A stretch of DNA of 64,000 nucleotides from Chaetoderma sp. LZ-2023a (Eukaryota > Mollusca > Caudofoveata > Chaetodermatida > Chaetodermatidae): assembly GCA_034401795.1 (NCBI GenBank), contig CM067367.1, forward strand, positions 32,687,733 through 32,751,732, in the 5' to 3' direction. This document shows, in pieces, positions 33,390 through 44,640 of the stretch. Position 1 is the first letter of the stretch. Each line of letters opens with the position of its first letter. The notes below the pieces were generated by a model, which saw nothing but the letters and a program-made list of their open reading frames with translations, did not search any database and was not told where the DNA came from. A program made the position numbers and the translations under genes.

Positions 33390-33800
33390 AGTTGAATATT
33401 TTGGACGTAATTTGATTGGAAGCCAGTGCTGCGAAAATATTCACGTTTTGGAACTATATTAACCTATTTATGAGCTGGACTCTAGTGCTACTGTGTTGTA
33501 GGTTGGGATATCAGTCTTCCACTGTTGTAGGGTGTTAAGTTTTTTTCATCTGTGCATTTACCTAGTTTGTCAAGGGCCCAGCACCACATAGCCTTAGTCT
33601 TTGGTGGATGCCTGTTTTGAACTATTAAATTATTTATCTATATAAAAGTAAAGAATCTTGAATCTAGTTAAAACACAATATTCAACATAATGTTTTTCAT
33701 CCAGAATAATTTGTTTAGCCTGATATTCTTTATGATGTACAATAATTATTATTATATTGAGTATTTTGAAACCAATTTGACTGAGCTGCTGCTGCCATAG
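33390..33800. repeat. MITE-B pieces and a lone LINE-E type tail
   Basis: MITE-B phrases (gaatattttggacgtaatttg at about 33,394 and gagtattttgaaaccaatttg at about 33,758) flank a LINE-E type 3' end at 33,570-33,665: a CAGCACCACATAGCC...TTTGGTGGATGCCTG hairpin, then AAAGTAAAGAATCTTGAATC. No LINE coding sequence precedes the tail. Confidence 0.5.
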
Positions 33801-34009
33801 ATTACAAATATTTAACAGGCTTCCTGTATAATTGTCTTCAAATTGAGACATTGAGGGTTAAACTGGTATTACTATCTATCAGCTCAAAATGTCCATGTAC
33901 CTTGTGCAACCAACAACCTCGTATTACCATGAGGAATATGTTGTATGGTTTTTTGGTTTTGAATGAGTTAATGACTTGAATATACCTGTTAATCACCGAA
34001 CCGGCCAAA

Positions 34010-34165
34010 ATAGCTTCTGCAGTGGTCTTGAGAAATGGCTCTGTACACCAAGAGACTATTTTTGAAAGTTAAACACTGATCGATTGGCTGGTGTGACAGC
34101 AGAATCAGTCATTACAGTGGTAAACTTTTTAAAAAAATGTCTCATCGTGGCCTGTAAATGAACAA
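34010..34165. repeat. MITE-A, diverged copy
   Basis: It keeps tagcttctgcagtggtcttg, the accaagagactatttttgaa block and the tcattacagtggtaaac half of the core palindrome. The other core half is altered by about ten changes. Confidence 0.5.
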
Positions 34166-35329
34166 ACAAGTGCGATTTCATTATTCCAGCATTTTTTCGA
34201 AAAGTGTGGGGATAGAAAATCTGCTGTCCAAGAAGTAAATCACAACTTAATTCACTGGAATGAAAAATTGTATATAAGATTTCAATGATCAGCTGGAAAG
34301 TCAGGAAAAATGAGAAAATGCTGTCACACAAAACAATAATGACTTCAGTGACATGGTCATGTTTCACATTTAGTAACAGATCCATCTGAGGTGAGGACTC
34401 ATCTGCAAAAAAAAAAAATTAATAAAAACAGTGGAAACAATATTCAATTTCACTCTGTATGACAATGACAGTGTACGCGCATGATATTTCAATAGGCAAA
34501 CTATTTTAAAAGCAATTTCACTGAAACCTGCTGTTCCATAGAGAGGGGCAAACACCTGTCAATCAGGTTATTTTTAAGATATTCTACAATCTTCATATCA
34601 TCTCTCTTAAACGCAGATTTATTTGCAAACAGAGTGAGCAAGACCAAAACACTCCTTGCTTCTTTATTAATTCAGTCACATTATTTGATTTAAGGATATA
34701 GCTGCACAAACCACAAGACCTACATGTAAATCACTTTCAGACAAATTATTTTCAAAATATTTAGTTTTCTGCAGATCTCAGTTCTAGCTCACCTGGTCTG
34801 AAAAGCCTGAGAGGCCAAATGAGCTTATTCTATGGCAATATATTTGGTCTAAACAGCTCAATAAATAAAACAATAGGCAATGTTTGTTTGCATGTCATTA
34901 AATTTTTTGAAAAACCTTTAACCATTCTACCAGTAGCAAATTCTGAGTTTGGAATAGAGGCCCTTGCCTATTTGGATCACTAAGTCACACCATCATCCAC
35001 TTCATGCAAAGCTTACTGGCTGAATGTGTTATTATTGGTGACCATTCAAATTTAAGAAAATTTACCGTTTACATATATTCTTAAGAAACTAGGCCAGATT
35101 GATCTACTGGTAAATGTTTTTCCCAGATATATGTGTGTGAAAAGTCAGCTAAGCTAAAGCAAACTCAACGTTATCGACCAATCACAGTTGAGCTTTTGTT
35201 ACATGTAGTTGATGGTCTTGACAGTGAAAACAGTGATATATAGATTTTTATCTTTGAGCCAGTGTCCATGATCATCAATTCTTTTGTTCTGCATGGACAT
35301 TATCTTATTTTTGATACAAATTCTTTCAT
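34166..35329. other. AT-rich stretch, no gene
   Basis: Short frames only. MITE-B remnants occur near 34,490-34,535 and 34,730-34,765 (acaaattattttcaaaatat). Confidence 0.45.
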
Positions 35330-38130
35330 TTCTGACCTAAATGGTCAAGTTTTTGTCAAAATTTTCAATTTGGAACTTAGATATCCATGCTTTGTACAGA
35401 AATGTTTGTATTTTCAGCCAATGGTAATAGTTCTGCCCTTGTACCAAGATTTTCATGTTTCTAAATAAAAATTATGCATTTCAGTCAAAAATCTTCATAT
35501 TTCCTGTCCAAATTGTTGCTGTTAATGGTTAGGATTGGTTAAGAAGATTGCCATTTTACTTAGTGAATGTCCATTTGCAGTCCAGGAAATAATATTCTTT
35601 GAAATTTTAACACTGGAATGACTGAAACAGGTGTTATGTCGCTATTCGCCACCTATCTCGAAACACGGGGGATTAGCCGGGTGGGAATAGGTCGTAAACA
35701 CTTCAGGATGAGACGACAGTTGAAGATACTCGAATAGACAATAAGTAAGATCTTCTTCAACTATAACTGTTATTAAGCTTTTATTACTATCCAGAACTAT
35801 ACTTCAAATATATACTTGATTCAAAATAAACTTTATAAACACTAATTAATAATATAACTCTAACAATCTAACTCTAAAGACTAACTCTGTATCTCTAAAT
35901 CTAGCTCTCAATCAATCTCTAGCTGTCTCTCTAATTCTAAGTCTAATGCTATCTACCCTATCTCTCTCTAATGCTAACTCTAAAGCTATCTCTTCATTTA
36001 CAAAATCATCTGTCTTTTATAACAAGTGGTATCTATGAAAACAGTGATGTCATAAATGTAGTCAAGAGACATGTTTTGGATTCCAAAACATGTCTAAAAG
36101 CATTTATAAGAATTAACTAATTTAAATCAATTTATAATAGTTCATTTTAATTATACAGGATTTATAGAAATGAATGAGAAATATAATATAGTTAACCACT
36201 TTAATAATTCTAACTAGCAGCAGATATTTTCCCTACAAAAATTAAGTATTATTAAATCCTGATGACTATTTTGAAAATAATCAAAGTGAAAGTTGTCTGC
36301 TTTAGGCAGCAACAACTTTCAGTCAAATCATTTCTAAAATATTCTGCAGGCTTAATATTCCAATATTTCGAAACGATGTTTGTGGGAATTCAGAGTGAAA
36401 AGGGTCATCAGATTATAAACACACTTAATACAAACAGAATAATAAGCCTACATGAATCAATCTACAGGTATGTGCAAGACTCAAGATATTATCCTTACTA
36501 CTGGCTTATAGGTATATTGATTGTTCTGACAGGTAATTGGGCTATTGTCCTTGATCCACTATACACTGGGCATGGTCGCACTTGGTTTCACACAGGCTCT
36601 GGTCATAACAGCTAACAACATTATATGTAAAATCACTGATATATTATAATCCACTGAAATCTCTATGTCTGACCTAATAGCCCCATGACACAGGTTTTAC
36701 AGTGATAAATTCTTGAAAATACCAATACCACTACAAGGGCTGGTTTTTGCCGGCTTAATTACCAGGGGTTTAGACTCGGCTATCTTAGTTGATGAATTTT
36801 CACAGTGAACATGGCGATAATATAGGTTTTGGGCCTGTTGAATAAGAATTTGACATTATTGGCCAGTGGCCATCATTTCATATCCAAGTTTTGCCATTTT
36901 GGGCCTACCGGTAAATTCTTAAATTTTTTACCTAAAATATTCATGTTTCCTGATAAAATGTTCATATTTGGAACATAGATATCAATTCTTCATACAGAAA
37001 TGTGTGTATCTTCAGACTAAATTGTCTTACTTTTGCATTTTGCACCCATATGTTTTGTTTCTAAACAAAGCAGCTGCTTTTTAGTCCAAACTTTCTTGTA
37101 TCCTGTCCAAGATGTTGCATGTTTCTGACCAGATTCTTCATATTTCCAGCTTAAATTCTCAGATTACTGGTCATTTGAAATTTCTTTTAGCATTTTGAAC
37201 CCAGATATTCTTATTAACTGTGAAAATCTATAGATTTCTTGGTAAACATTTGCTTATAATCCCAAATTCACAGATTTCAGTACCAAATTTTCGCATTTTC
37301 ACACATATTCTTTCATTTTTGGTCAAAATTTTCTAATTTCTTGTTAAATTTTAAACACTGGCTAATATTTGACGAAACGGTCCATTACAGATTTAACATT
37401 TTGAGCCCAGATACACATATTAACTGTCAAAATGTATATATTTCTCTAAAATTTTGCTTTTAACACAAAATTTACAAATTTCAGCAAGAAATGTGTGCAA
37501 TTCAGCACAAATTTCTGCATTTAAGTACACATTTCCATGATTCCATCCATAATCTGTGTTTGAAACCCAATTTTAAATGTTTCTTATACAGATACTGATA
37601 TCCTAGGAGAGTGATACAGGCCCACCATGCCCATTGTGCCTCTTGGTTTCAAAGTCTACTTTGATCTATGGCAGTCTGGTATCATTTCTCAAGATCACTG
37701 AGACCACTCTTAAATTATGGTTTGTTTGTAGTATTAAACCATATAATATATTTTGGATATATAAGCATACATAACCAAAATATTAATTTGGTTACCCCAA
37801 ATAAACAATAATTTAAGTGTGGCCTGAAATTAATCTCATTTAAACCAAAATGCCCTTGTTTCAGGCTGAAAGCTTTTATATTTTTGACTTAAATTTTCAT
37901 AATACTAGCCTGAATTTTGTAAAATCTTCACATTTCCATTTAAATCTCTGTTATTTCAAAACCAGATTCTCATTTAACTGTCAAAATGTTTACATTTCTG
38001 TGTAACTTTGCTGTTAATCACAAATTTGCACATTTCAGGCCAACATATTTGTATTTTCAAACTAAATTTACATGTAAATATTGACATAATTAACAACAAC
38101 TTTAATTTCAACAATAACCTTTCACATGTT
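35330..38130. repeat. Degenerate phrase arrays and CT-rich block
   Basis: At 35,330-35,520, 36,900-37,600 and 37,850-38,090 the sequence is built from loosely repeated 18-25-bp phrases of the type 'ttcatatttc-tgncc-aaaatttt'. At 35,560-35,632 a half MITE-A copy ends abruptly. At 35,850-36,000 there is a pyrimidine-rich run of tctaactctaa/tctctct. No frame longer than about 117 codons occurs, and none has a motif. Confidence 0.45.
36268..36347. repeat. MITE-B palindrome, good copy
   Basis: The arm tattttgaaaataatcaaag with tgaaagttgtctgc pairs with gcagcaacaactttcagtca and aatcatttctaaaatattc. The centre is a short tttag loop. It is an inverted repeat of the family found at more than a dozen sites in the window. 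Confidence 0.6.
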
Positions 38131-39309
38131 AAACCAGCTACAGTTTACAGGTATTTGATAAAGTAAGCAGTAAATGTAAGTCCTTTTTTATATATTTAGA
38201 TTTGCTACTTGTGAAAAACAAGTGATCCAAATGGATCAATCTGGATTTACCATTAATAAATGAGTTATCTGTTACTGATCCAAAGGCCTACATGATCACG
38301 TGTAGATCATAGTTATTTACCTGGAGAGTTAACATCAATCATGGTTTTAATGGTTGGTCAATGGTGAAAATCAGATAAATCATTATTATATGTATTATGG
38401 CAATGAAACTGATTTTAAAAAGGGCATCCATCATTCCATGGTGCCTTATATATACTTTGGCTGGAGTGAATGTTGGATGGGGTGGATGTGGGTGGTGGTG
38501 GTGGGGGGGGGGGGGGAGGAACAGAGCTCTGGGGTGCCCCTCATTATCCAAATTATATTAACCCAATGGTGCAGAAATGTGACCATATGATCCAAGGACA
38601 CAAATAATATTATTGTAAGATGCTGTGACGGCCTCTACAATTCCAGTAATTTTAGTTTCAAAATATTCAACATAATGTGATGGAATCATGATACAGAAAG
38701 TAATCAATGAATCAAATTTTCAAAGTTTCGCAGGAAACACCCCTGCTGGAACGATTTTCATTTGCCTCCACCAATCAGCCACCCTCACCCCAATACCACC
38801 CACCCTCCCCACTAGGCACTACCCTTAGTGGTAGGCCACGCTGATTTTGAAGGAAATACTAGTATACTTTATACAATTTATACAAGTATTCCCGTAAAAT
38901 AAACTCTAGAAGAGTCACATAACAAGTACATATGTAGCCTGGGCCTTCTACTATTAGAAGTAGCTAACTATTTAGTGGTACTACTACTAAGCGATTAGCG
39001 AAAACTGGTAACAAAATTTGGAAGTGTGCCTACTGCTATCCTTCAAGAAAATAATCTAGATTAATAGAGGGACTTTTTTAATTTGGGGCAAGTCTTTAAC
39101 GAAAAATTCCATTTTAGTTATGTTGTGTAACGAGATGAGTCAGATAAGACAATACTAATACCCGAAGCGGTGTTGTACAAGGGTTAAATTGCTGTCATTT
39201 CGCTTTAAAGCGTCTGCTGTCGTATGGATTTCCCCTACGTGTGTAATGACGTCATGTACGTAAATCGCGTACAAAGATAGCAGCCGTTACCGGCCCCCAT
39301 ATCCTGAGC

Positions 39310-39435
39310 CAGAGAATCGTCAGCGAGGGTACCAGCCTAAGTTACGTGTATGTTTATCACAACTTACATTCTTCTCCAATTTTCTAGGCTGGTACCCGAC
39401 TCCTCAAACCCTCGCTGACGGTCTCTGGCTTTTGG
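39310..39435. repeat. Inverted pair around GTCAGCGAGGGT
   Basis: The arm gccagagaatcgtcagcgag with ggtaccagcc (39,311-39,345) is complementary to 39,386-39,430 (ggctggtacccgactcctca, accctcgctgacggtctctg) apart from a 14-bp insertion in the second. This lies at the right end of the 6.5-kb candidate element. Confidence 0.65.
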
Positions 39436-39734
39436 AGTCGGGTACCAGCTTAGGGATTTCCCAGTGGTGCGGAAGTTTGGAGCGCGCTTTATAATTTTGG
39501 TCTGTCAAACTAATTACTTGAACCGGTAAGTAAAATGCTATATAATGTCAAGATCAGAGTTCTTCCAATAATGGCCATATGAATGCATCCGTTTGCAATA
39601 TAACATATGATAATAACTTTAAATATAGAAAATCTAAATCAGTTATCCATTGGTTAAGTGATTGATTTAGGAATTCGAGCTGTAGTGGGTTACAGTAACT
39701 CACCGTTACATCATCATGAGTCTGATGAGACGAG

Positions 39735-39850
39735 TGGTTCAAGATTCAATATTATTTATTTGCTTCTTGGATACCAATTTACATACTTTCAATACAGGTT
39801 GTCCGCCGAAGGCATTGCCTATAGTGGTGGCGGACACCAAACATTAAACA
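39735..39850 (-). repeat. LINE-E type 3' tail, body absent
   Basis: On the minus strand: GGTGTCCGCCACCACTATAG with GCCTTCGGCGGACAACCTG (hairpin), then AAATAAATAATATTGAATCT and TGAACC. It abuts the truncated start of the plus-strand LINE-E copy. Confidence 0.6.
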
Positions 39851-39854
39851 TTCA

Positions 39855-41195
39855 ATAATGAAATGGCGAAATTAATAGACTGGTTTAAAGTAAACAAATT
39901 GTCCTTAAGTAACTATTAGTTAAATCAAATGTATCAAAAACTAATTATATACAGTAATACTATTCACAAAATCTAAGAAACTGAAAGAAATAGCTCTCCC
40001 AAACCTCTATATCGACAACCAGATAATTCAAGAAGCACAATATGCTAAGTTTTTAGGAGTATATCTGGACAAAAATTTAACATGGATGATGGGAGAAGCA
40101 TATTGAAATTATTACTACCAGGGTTAGGGTAGCAAAAAGCATTGCCATCATTCGCAGAGTGAAACCCTATCTAACACCTAATATTATTAAAAACCTGTAC
40201 TGCACAATGATACTTCCTCACATCACCTACTGCAATGCTATCTGGACTAATACATCTCAAGCTAGACTAAAAAAACTAAAATCTCTGCAAAAGCAATCTA
40301 TTAAACTATTTTCACAAACAGCAGGTGGCCAGGATATCTTTAAATCAGAAAAGGTCTTAAAACTTGAGGTCATAGGAGGGCTCCAACTATACACAATCTT
40401 AAGGGACTTCCACAATGGCAACTTACCCTCATCCTTATCTAACATTTTTATGCTCAATACACAATTGCATCCTCACAACACAAGAACAAGAAATAACCTC
40501 CATTCAACACACCACCAAACAAAAGCAGCACAACAAAAACCCGCATACAAAGCAATTCAGTTATGGAATAATACAGACACACGCACACACACAGACATCA
40601 TAAAGCTACAGTACTTTAAGCAGAATATCAAAAAGAAGATTATAGAAACCTACTAGACTCTGGAAAACACTCACCATCATGGCATGCTATTCTCATACTT
40701 GCACCCAGTCACCAAAAAAAAAAAATTTAATTAATTAATACTTTGTCATTGATAATAAGAATATGTAATATAGAATTATTAACTTAAGCAAGATAAGCAC
40801 ACATCCCTCTGTCATGTCTTTCCCTGTAAAAATGTAAATTGTCATACGTCTATTAACTGTTGGACTGCTGGAAGCGGACAATAACTCCAACTGGCAATGA
40901 CTGGATTGGCTGAGTATTTTGGCAAATTTTTTTTTTAGAGTTACTCAGCATACCCTGAGTTAGGCTTCATGGAAAATGTAGACTGCAGAGGCTTGGCAGC
41001 GAGACATTTAACTATATGTATATATAGGACTATAACATGTTAACCTTATGTATTCAGTATTCTCATGTCCTATATTGTTGTTATATATTATATGTAGGGG
41101 TCCACCGCCACATAGGCTCTGCCGTTGGTGGACTACCTGTTGTGAAACTGTAAATGTATATTCTATATCAAAATAAATAATCTTGAACTTGAACA
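39855..41195 (+). pseudogene. LINE-E, plus-strand copy, 5'-truncated
   Basis: It starts within RT (EMAKLIDWFKVNKLS, matching EEVIDWFKVNKLSLN of the minus-strand copy). It continues with decayed frames and then an open 165-codon stretch at 40,159-40,656: VKPYLTPNIIKNLYCTMILP, HITYCNAIWTNTS, LKSLQKQSIKLFSQTAGGQD, HNTRTRNNLHSTHHQTKAAQ, IQLWNN. This is the C-terminal region of Rex1/CR1-like LINE RTs. The 3' end (41,100-41,195) has the hairpin CCACCGCCACATAGG...GTTGGTGGACTACC and ends AAATAAATAATCTTGAACTT. Confidence 0.75.
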
Positions 41196-41621
41196 TACAT
41201 ATACAATTGTACACACAGCTTAGCATAGAATGTGAGACATACTTGTGAATGTACAGATACGGTACTGAGCTAAGTAGACATAGAAAAAAGAACAAACGAT
41301 ACAACAATACATCTATGTTTTTCCTTTTAGTTATTGAGATTAGAGATTTATATTTGGAGGGGTGGGGGGGGGGGGGGGAAGGAAAGGGGGATGGGGGTCA
41401 TGCATGCTAATTACCCCAGCTCAACCCATAGGTTGCTATTTAGTAGTAGCACTTGTTGAGGTGCATCAGATTGAAAGAAGCAGTAGTCACGATAGCTGTA
41501 ATAGTGCATTATGGTGTATTAGTAGTAGTAGTAGTAGTAGTGGGTGGTTGTTATGATAGTAGCTATGGCAATGATACAGGAGTGTGTGATCTTAGTTATC
41601 TTGGCATTGTGTTTTCCAGAT
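41196..41621. other. Spacer between two LINE-E copies
   Basis: It holds a 14-G run near 41,366-41,379 and an (AGT)n run at 41,519-41,541. The remaining short frames have no motif. Confidence 0.5.
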
Positions 41622-42605
41622 CTAGTATGTATTGAGTATGCTAGTTTTAATTATGTCTTTGTATGATTTTAGTATTAGTATTTTTTCGCATGTGTTTTTA
41701 TCTATACTATTCCACGCTTTGACGACACCAACTGAAATTCTACGTTTCCCTGTGTCTGTTCGTGTGTATCTAATGTGGAGATCATGTTTGTTCCTAGTGT
41801 TATATGTGTGGATTTCGATGTTGTTTGCAAAGCTGTGGGTTATAGATTTAGGTAGGATTTTGTGATGAAAGGCTCTGGAAATGTTGATCACCTGTGACTT
41901 GCCTATGTCTGTGAGCGTAAGAAGTTTTTGTGTTTTGAAGATGTTTTGACCCTTTGCTGTTTTTGAGAACATTTTAATGCATTTTTTCTGCATGCGTTGC
42001 AATTTTGTTAATTTGTTTTTTGTGTGTTAGTCCAGATGGTATTGCAGTATGTTAGGTGTGGAAGGATCAATGTGGAATACAGGGTTTTAATGGTAGCTTG
42101 TGTTAGGTATGGCTTTAGTCTTTGAATGACCCCCATGCCTCTTGCTACTTTAGCTGTGACTACCTGAATTTGTTTGCCCCAGGTCAGGTTCGTGTCTAAA
42201 TAAATGCCTAAGAATTTAGCAAAAGGAGCTTCTTCAATTTCTTTTTTATTAATAAAGATTTATTGTTTCTTGATTGTCTAGACTTTGAAAATAGCATGTA
42301 GTTTGTTTTATCAACATTTAATGATAGCTTGTTTACTTTGAACCAGTCAATAACTTCTTCCATTTCTTTATTTACTCTTTCGCATAATATATCTAGGTTT
42401 TTGGCGGAGCAAAAGTGATTGGTTTCATCGGCAAACAGTATTAGTGACAAATTGTGGCAAATTTTGGGCAAGTCATTCATATAGAGTAAAAACAGCAGAG
42501 GGCCAAGAATTGACCCCTGAGGAACACCACAGGTTAATTTCCTGTTTTCAGAGCAGGTTGCATTAAATAGCATGCATTGTGTTCTATCAGTTAAATAGCT
42601 CTGAA
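41622..42605 (-). pseudogene. LINE-E, minus-strand copy, 5'-truncated
   Basis: On the minus strand: KLTCGVPQGSILGPLLFLLY with MNDLP, then SLILFADETNHFCSAKNLD, where the catalytic FADD is FADE (second Asp replaced). It continues EVIDWFKVNKLSLNVDKTNY, MLFSKS and, after a gap with frame changes (42.2-42.0 kb), MQKKCIKMFSKTAKGQNIFK, YNTRNKHDLHIRYTRTDTGK and VVKAWNSI. It is a second, oppositely oriented member of the family at 39.86 kb. The 5' break near 42,605 is unexplained. Confidence 0.75.
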
Positions 42606-42698
42606 ACCAGGTTTACGCCATCATCGTGATCATGTCAGCTAGTTGCAGTACTGTGTCTCCATATGCTTACGACGTTACGTCTACCTAGGAGCTACTGT

Positions 42699-42900
42699 TT
42701 CTCCTTCGATCAATACTCACCATTCTGTTACTTCTGATATACAGCTGGCTCTGACAGCTGGCTCTAGGACTATAGACTTAGAAAGCTTTACCAACTCCTT
42801 GGAACCGGGTACTCGGCTCCCGACTGCTGAGTACCCGTCTACCATAGAGCTCATTCTTGTTTGCATAGCGACAAGAGAATACATGCTTTTTGCAGTTGGA
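42699..42900. repeat. DIRS-2 left inverted terminal repeat
   Basis: It starts tttctccttcgatcaatact, includes ggaaccgggtactcggctcc and tttgcatagcgacaagagaa, and is inverted at 57,400-57,608. It is closely matched at 58,279 and 61,549. Confidence 0.85.
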
Positions 42901-44572
42901 AAGTCTTAAGATTGTTTAAGCCTAAGTCTTTTTACTGTGATTAATTGTGATAGCTTGTGCGTTCTCAAAAGGATATTTTGGATTAATATGGACGCTTCCG
43001 ATGATATCAGGTCGTATATTTCCATGTTATTCCATAGTTAAAAGACTTAGGTCTCTAAAATTTTGTATGTGTTGCATGTTCCAATTTCTAACCCCAAAGA
43101 ATCTGGGACGTGTGTTAACAACGAAATATGCCAGATGATCGCCTTCCTTTAAATCCCCAACAGGCGATCGGCAGATATGAAATTAGGTGTTGGCTTATCA
43201 GTGTTTTAACACGATGATCGGCTGACTTCGTTCTCCGTAAGATCCGAGCGGGTGTCGTCACACCCGTGTTTCTCGGATGTTTATGTGAAGAAAATGTTTC
43301 ATTAATTCGCGCATCTGATTCTGGGTGCTGCGTACTTTAATTGGTACCAGAAAAACTTTGGAATTTTCAAGTTTTGCGTGTTATCACGATCTGTTTGCAA
43401 TGATCAGTGGTTTCAAAATTCTTGATTTAGATGTGTGGTCTGCGGTTTTACCGTGTGCTACAGCAGTTTGTTTACATTTTGTTGTTTCTTCACATATCGT
43501 TTTGGCCTTCGTTAGGAGTATAATTTATATTTATTAGTAAATATACCCTGAATGCTATGCGATATGATTCCTGGTTCCGTTATACATCTTTGAGGATCAG
43601 TGTATGGGTGTATTCAGAGTTGTCCTTTTGCGCGTATATACGCATAAAAATGGCAGAGGGACGCATAAAAATTAACCCTCTGCGTCCCCTAGGACGCACG
43701 AGGGACGCAGTGAAAAAGTGTAACAGAAACTGGTAAGTTTGTGTGTGCTTAACCCTAAGGAACCTACGAGCCGCGCAAAAAGCGTACAAATAAACCTACG
43801 AGCCGTCTGGACGGTTTTCAATAATTGGACGTGGAGAACTACGCGCCGTCTGGACGGCTTTAAGAGCACCAGTTTTCGATCGCTAAATGCGCAAGCATTA
43901 CGGGCGTTTTATCCAATCAAACTTAGCGTTACATTACGTCAGATGATTGAATTTTATAAATCCACTGTTGATTGGTCAATTCAGTTTGTTTACAAATTTC
44001 TACGGGAAAATATAAATAGTTTTTTGTGAATGAAATTCCTAGCGTAAAATCGTCAACGATAGCGTGTCGATTCCTTTATTTAACCGAGTACTCGATTCCC
44101 TGATGGCCGGAATCGCTTAGTGAGAATGTCTAACCTAATTTATAATTGCGTCGGTAAAATATTACATAGCTGAATAGCTACACTGATGCCTACAAGATTT
44201 AAAGTGCATCCTTACATAGCTTGCCCATTAATACCATTATATCACACCCGTCATTTAGCTTCTAGGGAGATATTGGCGTGCGTCTACGGTCTAATTTCTG
44301 TTCCTCAATCATCTATCATGATAACGCATGTTACGGGGCCGCTACTGGGTCAATACGGGCCCGTAACATGCATAATGCATTATTAAAGTAATGCCAGTCA
44401 TGAGACATATTAGCTTGCTATTGCCCTTTGAAATCACCTTTGTTGACTGTTCCAGTTTTATTTCCGTTTTCTATTGTTCTTTCATCTTATAAATGTTTCA
44501 CTTATTGTATAAGCTGCCATTGTTCTTCTATGTAAGAGTGTCATATTACTTAGTAGGACTGGTGATTACATT

Positions 44573-44640
44573 GTTGAATATTTTGAGATCGATTGGACTG
44601 GAAGATGTTGCTGCATTAGGTGACAACATGTTCCAGTGGT
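44573..44640. repeat. MITE-B copy
   Basis: It starts tgaatattttgagatcgatt and contains gactggaagatgttgctgc and then ggtgacaacatgttccagt, a reduced palindrome of the family. Confidence 0.5.

Larger units (their letters stand above)
32941..39457. mobile_element. Candidate 6.5-kb element bounded by GGTACCC-type inverted ends
   Basis: The left end TAAGATGGTACCCAACTCC (32,941) is matched by the right end, reverse complement TAAGCTGGTACCCGACTCC (to 39,457): 17 of 19 bases. A second inward pair, GGAGCCGGTAACGGCT at 32,983 and its complement at 39,281-39,296, is in matching order. No transposase is visible; the interior is AT-rich, with MITE pieces and degenerate phrase arrays. If real, the target duplication would be TA or TTA. 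This could instead be two inverted copies of a smaller repeat, so it is a candidate only. Confidence 0.4.

Noticed and set aside
35632..36163. Solo LTR between tgttatgtcgctattcgcca and an acagg repeat
   Set aside because: ACAGG occurs on both sides, but the right end does not close with CA and no polypurine tract or primer site is visible. The evidence is too thin.
38339..38590. Frames rich in His/Pro or Gly/Val
   Set aside because: Caused by a G run and neighbouring tggtggtgg repeats; no real protein signal.
43739..44029. 96-codon frame near the left end of hAT-4 as a transposase remnant
   Set aside because: It shows no hAT dimerisation or BED-type motif, and much of it reads through ccgtctggacgg-type hairpins.
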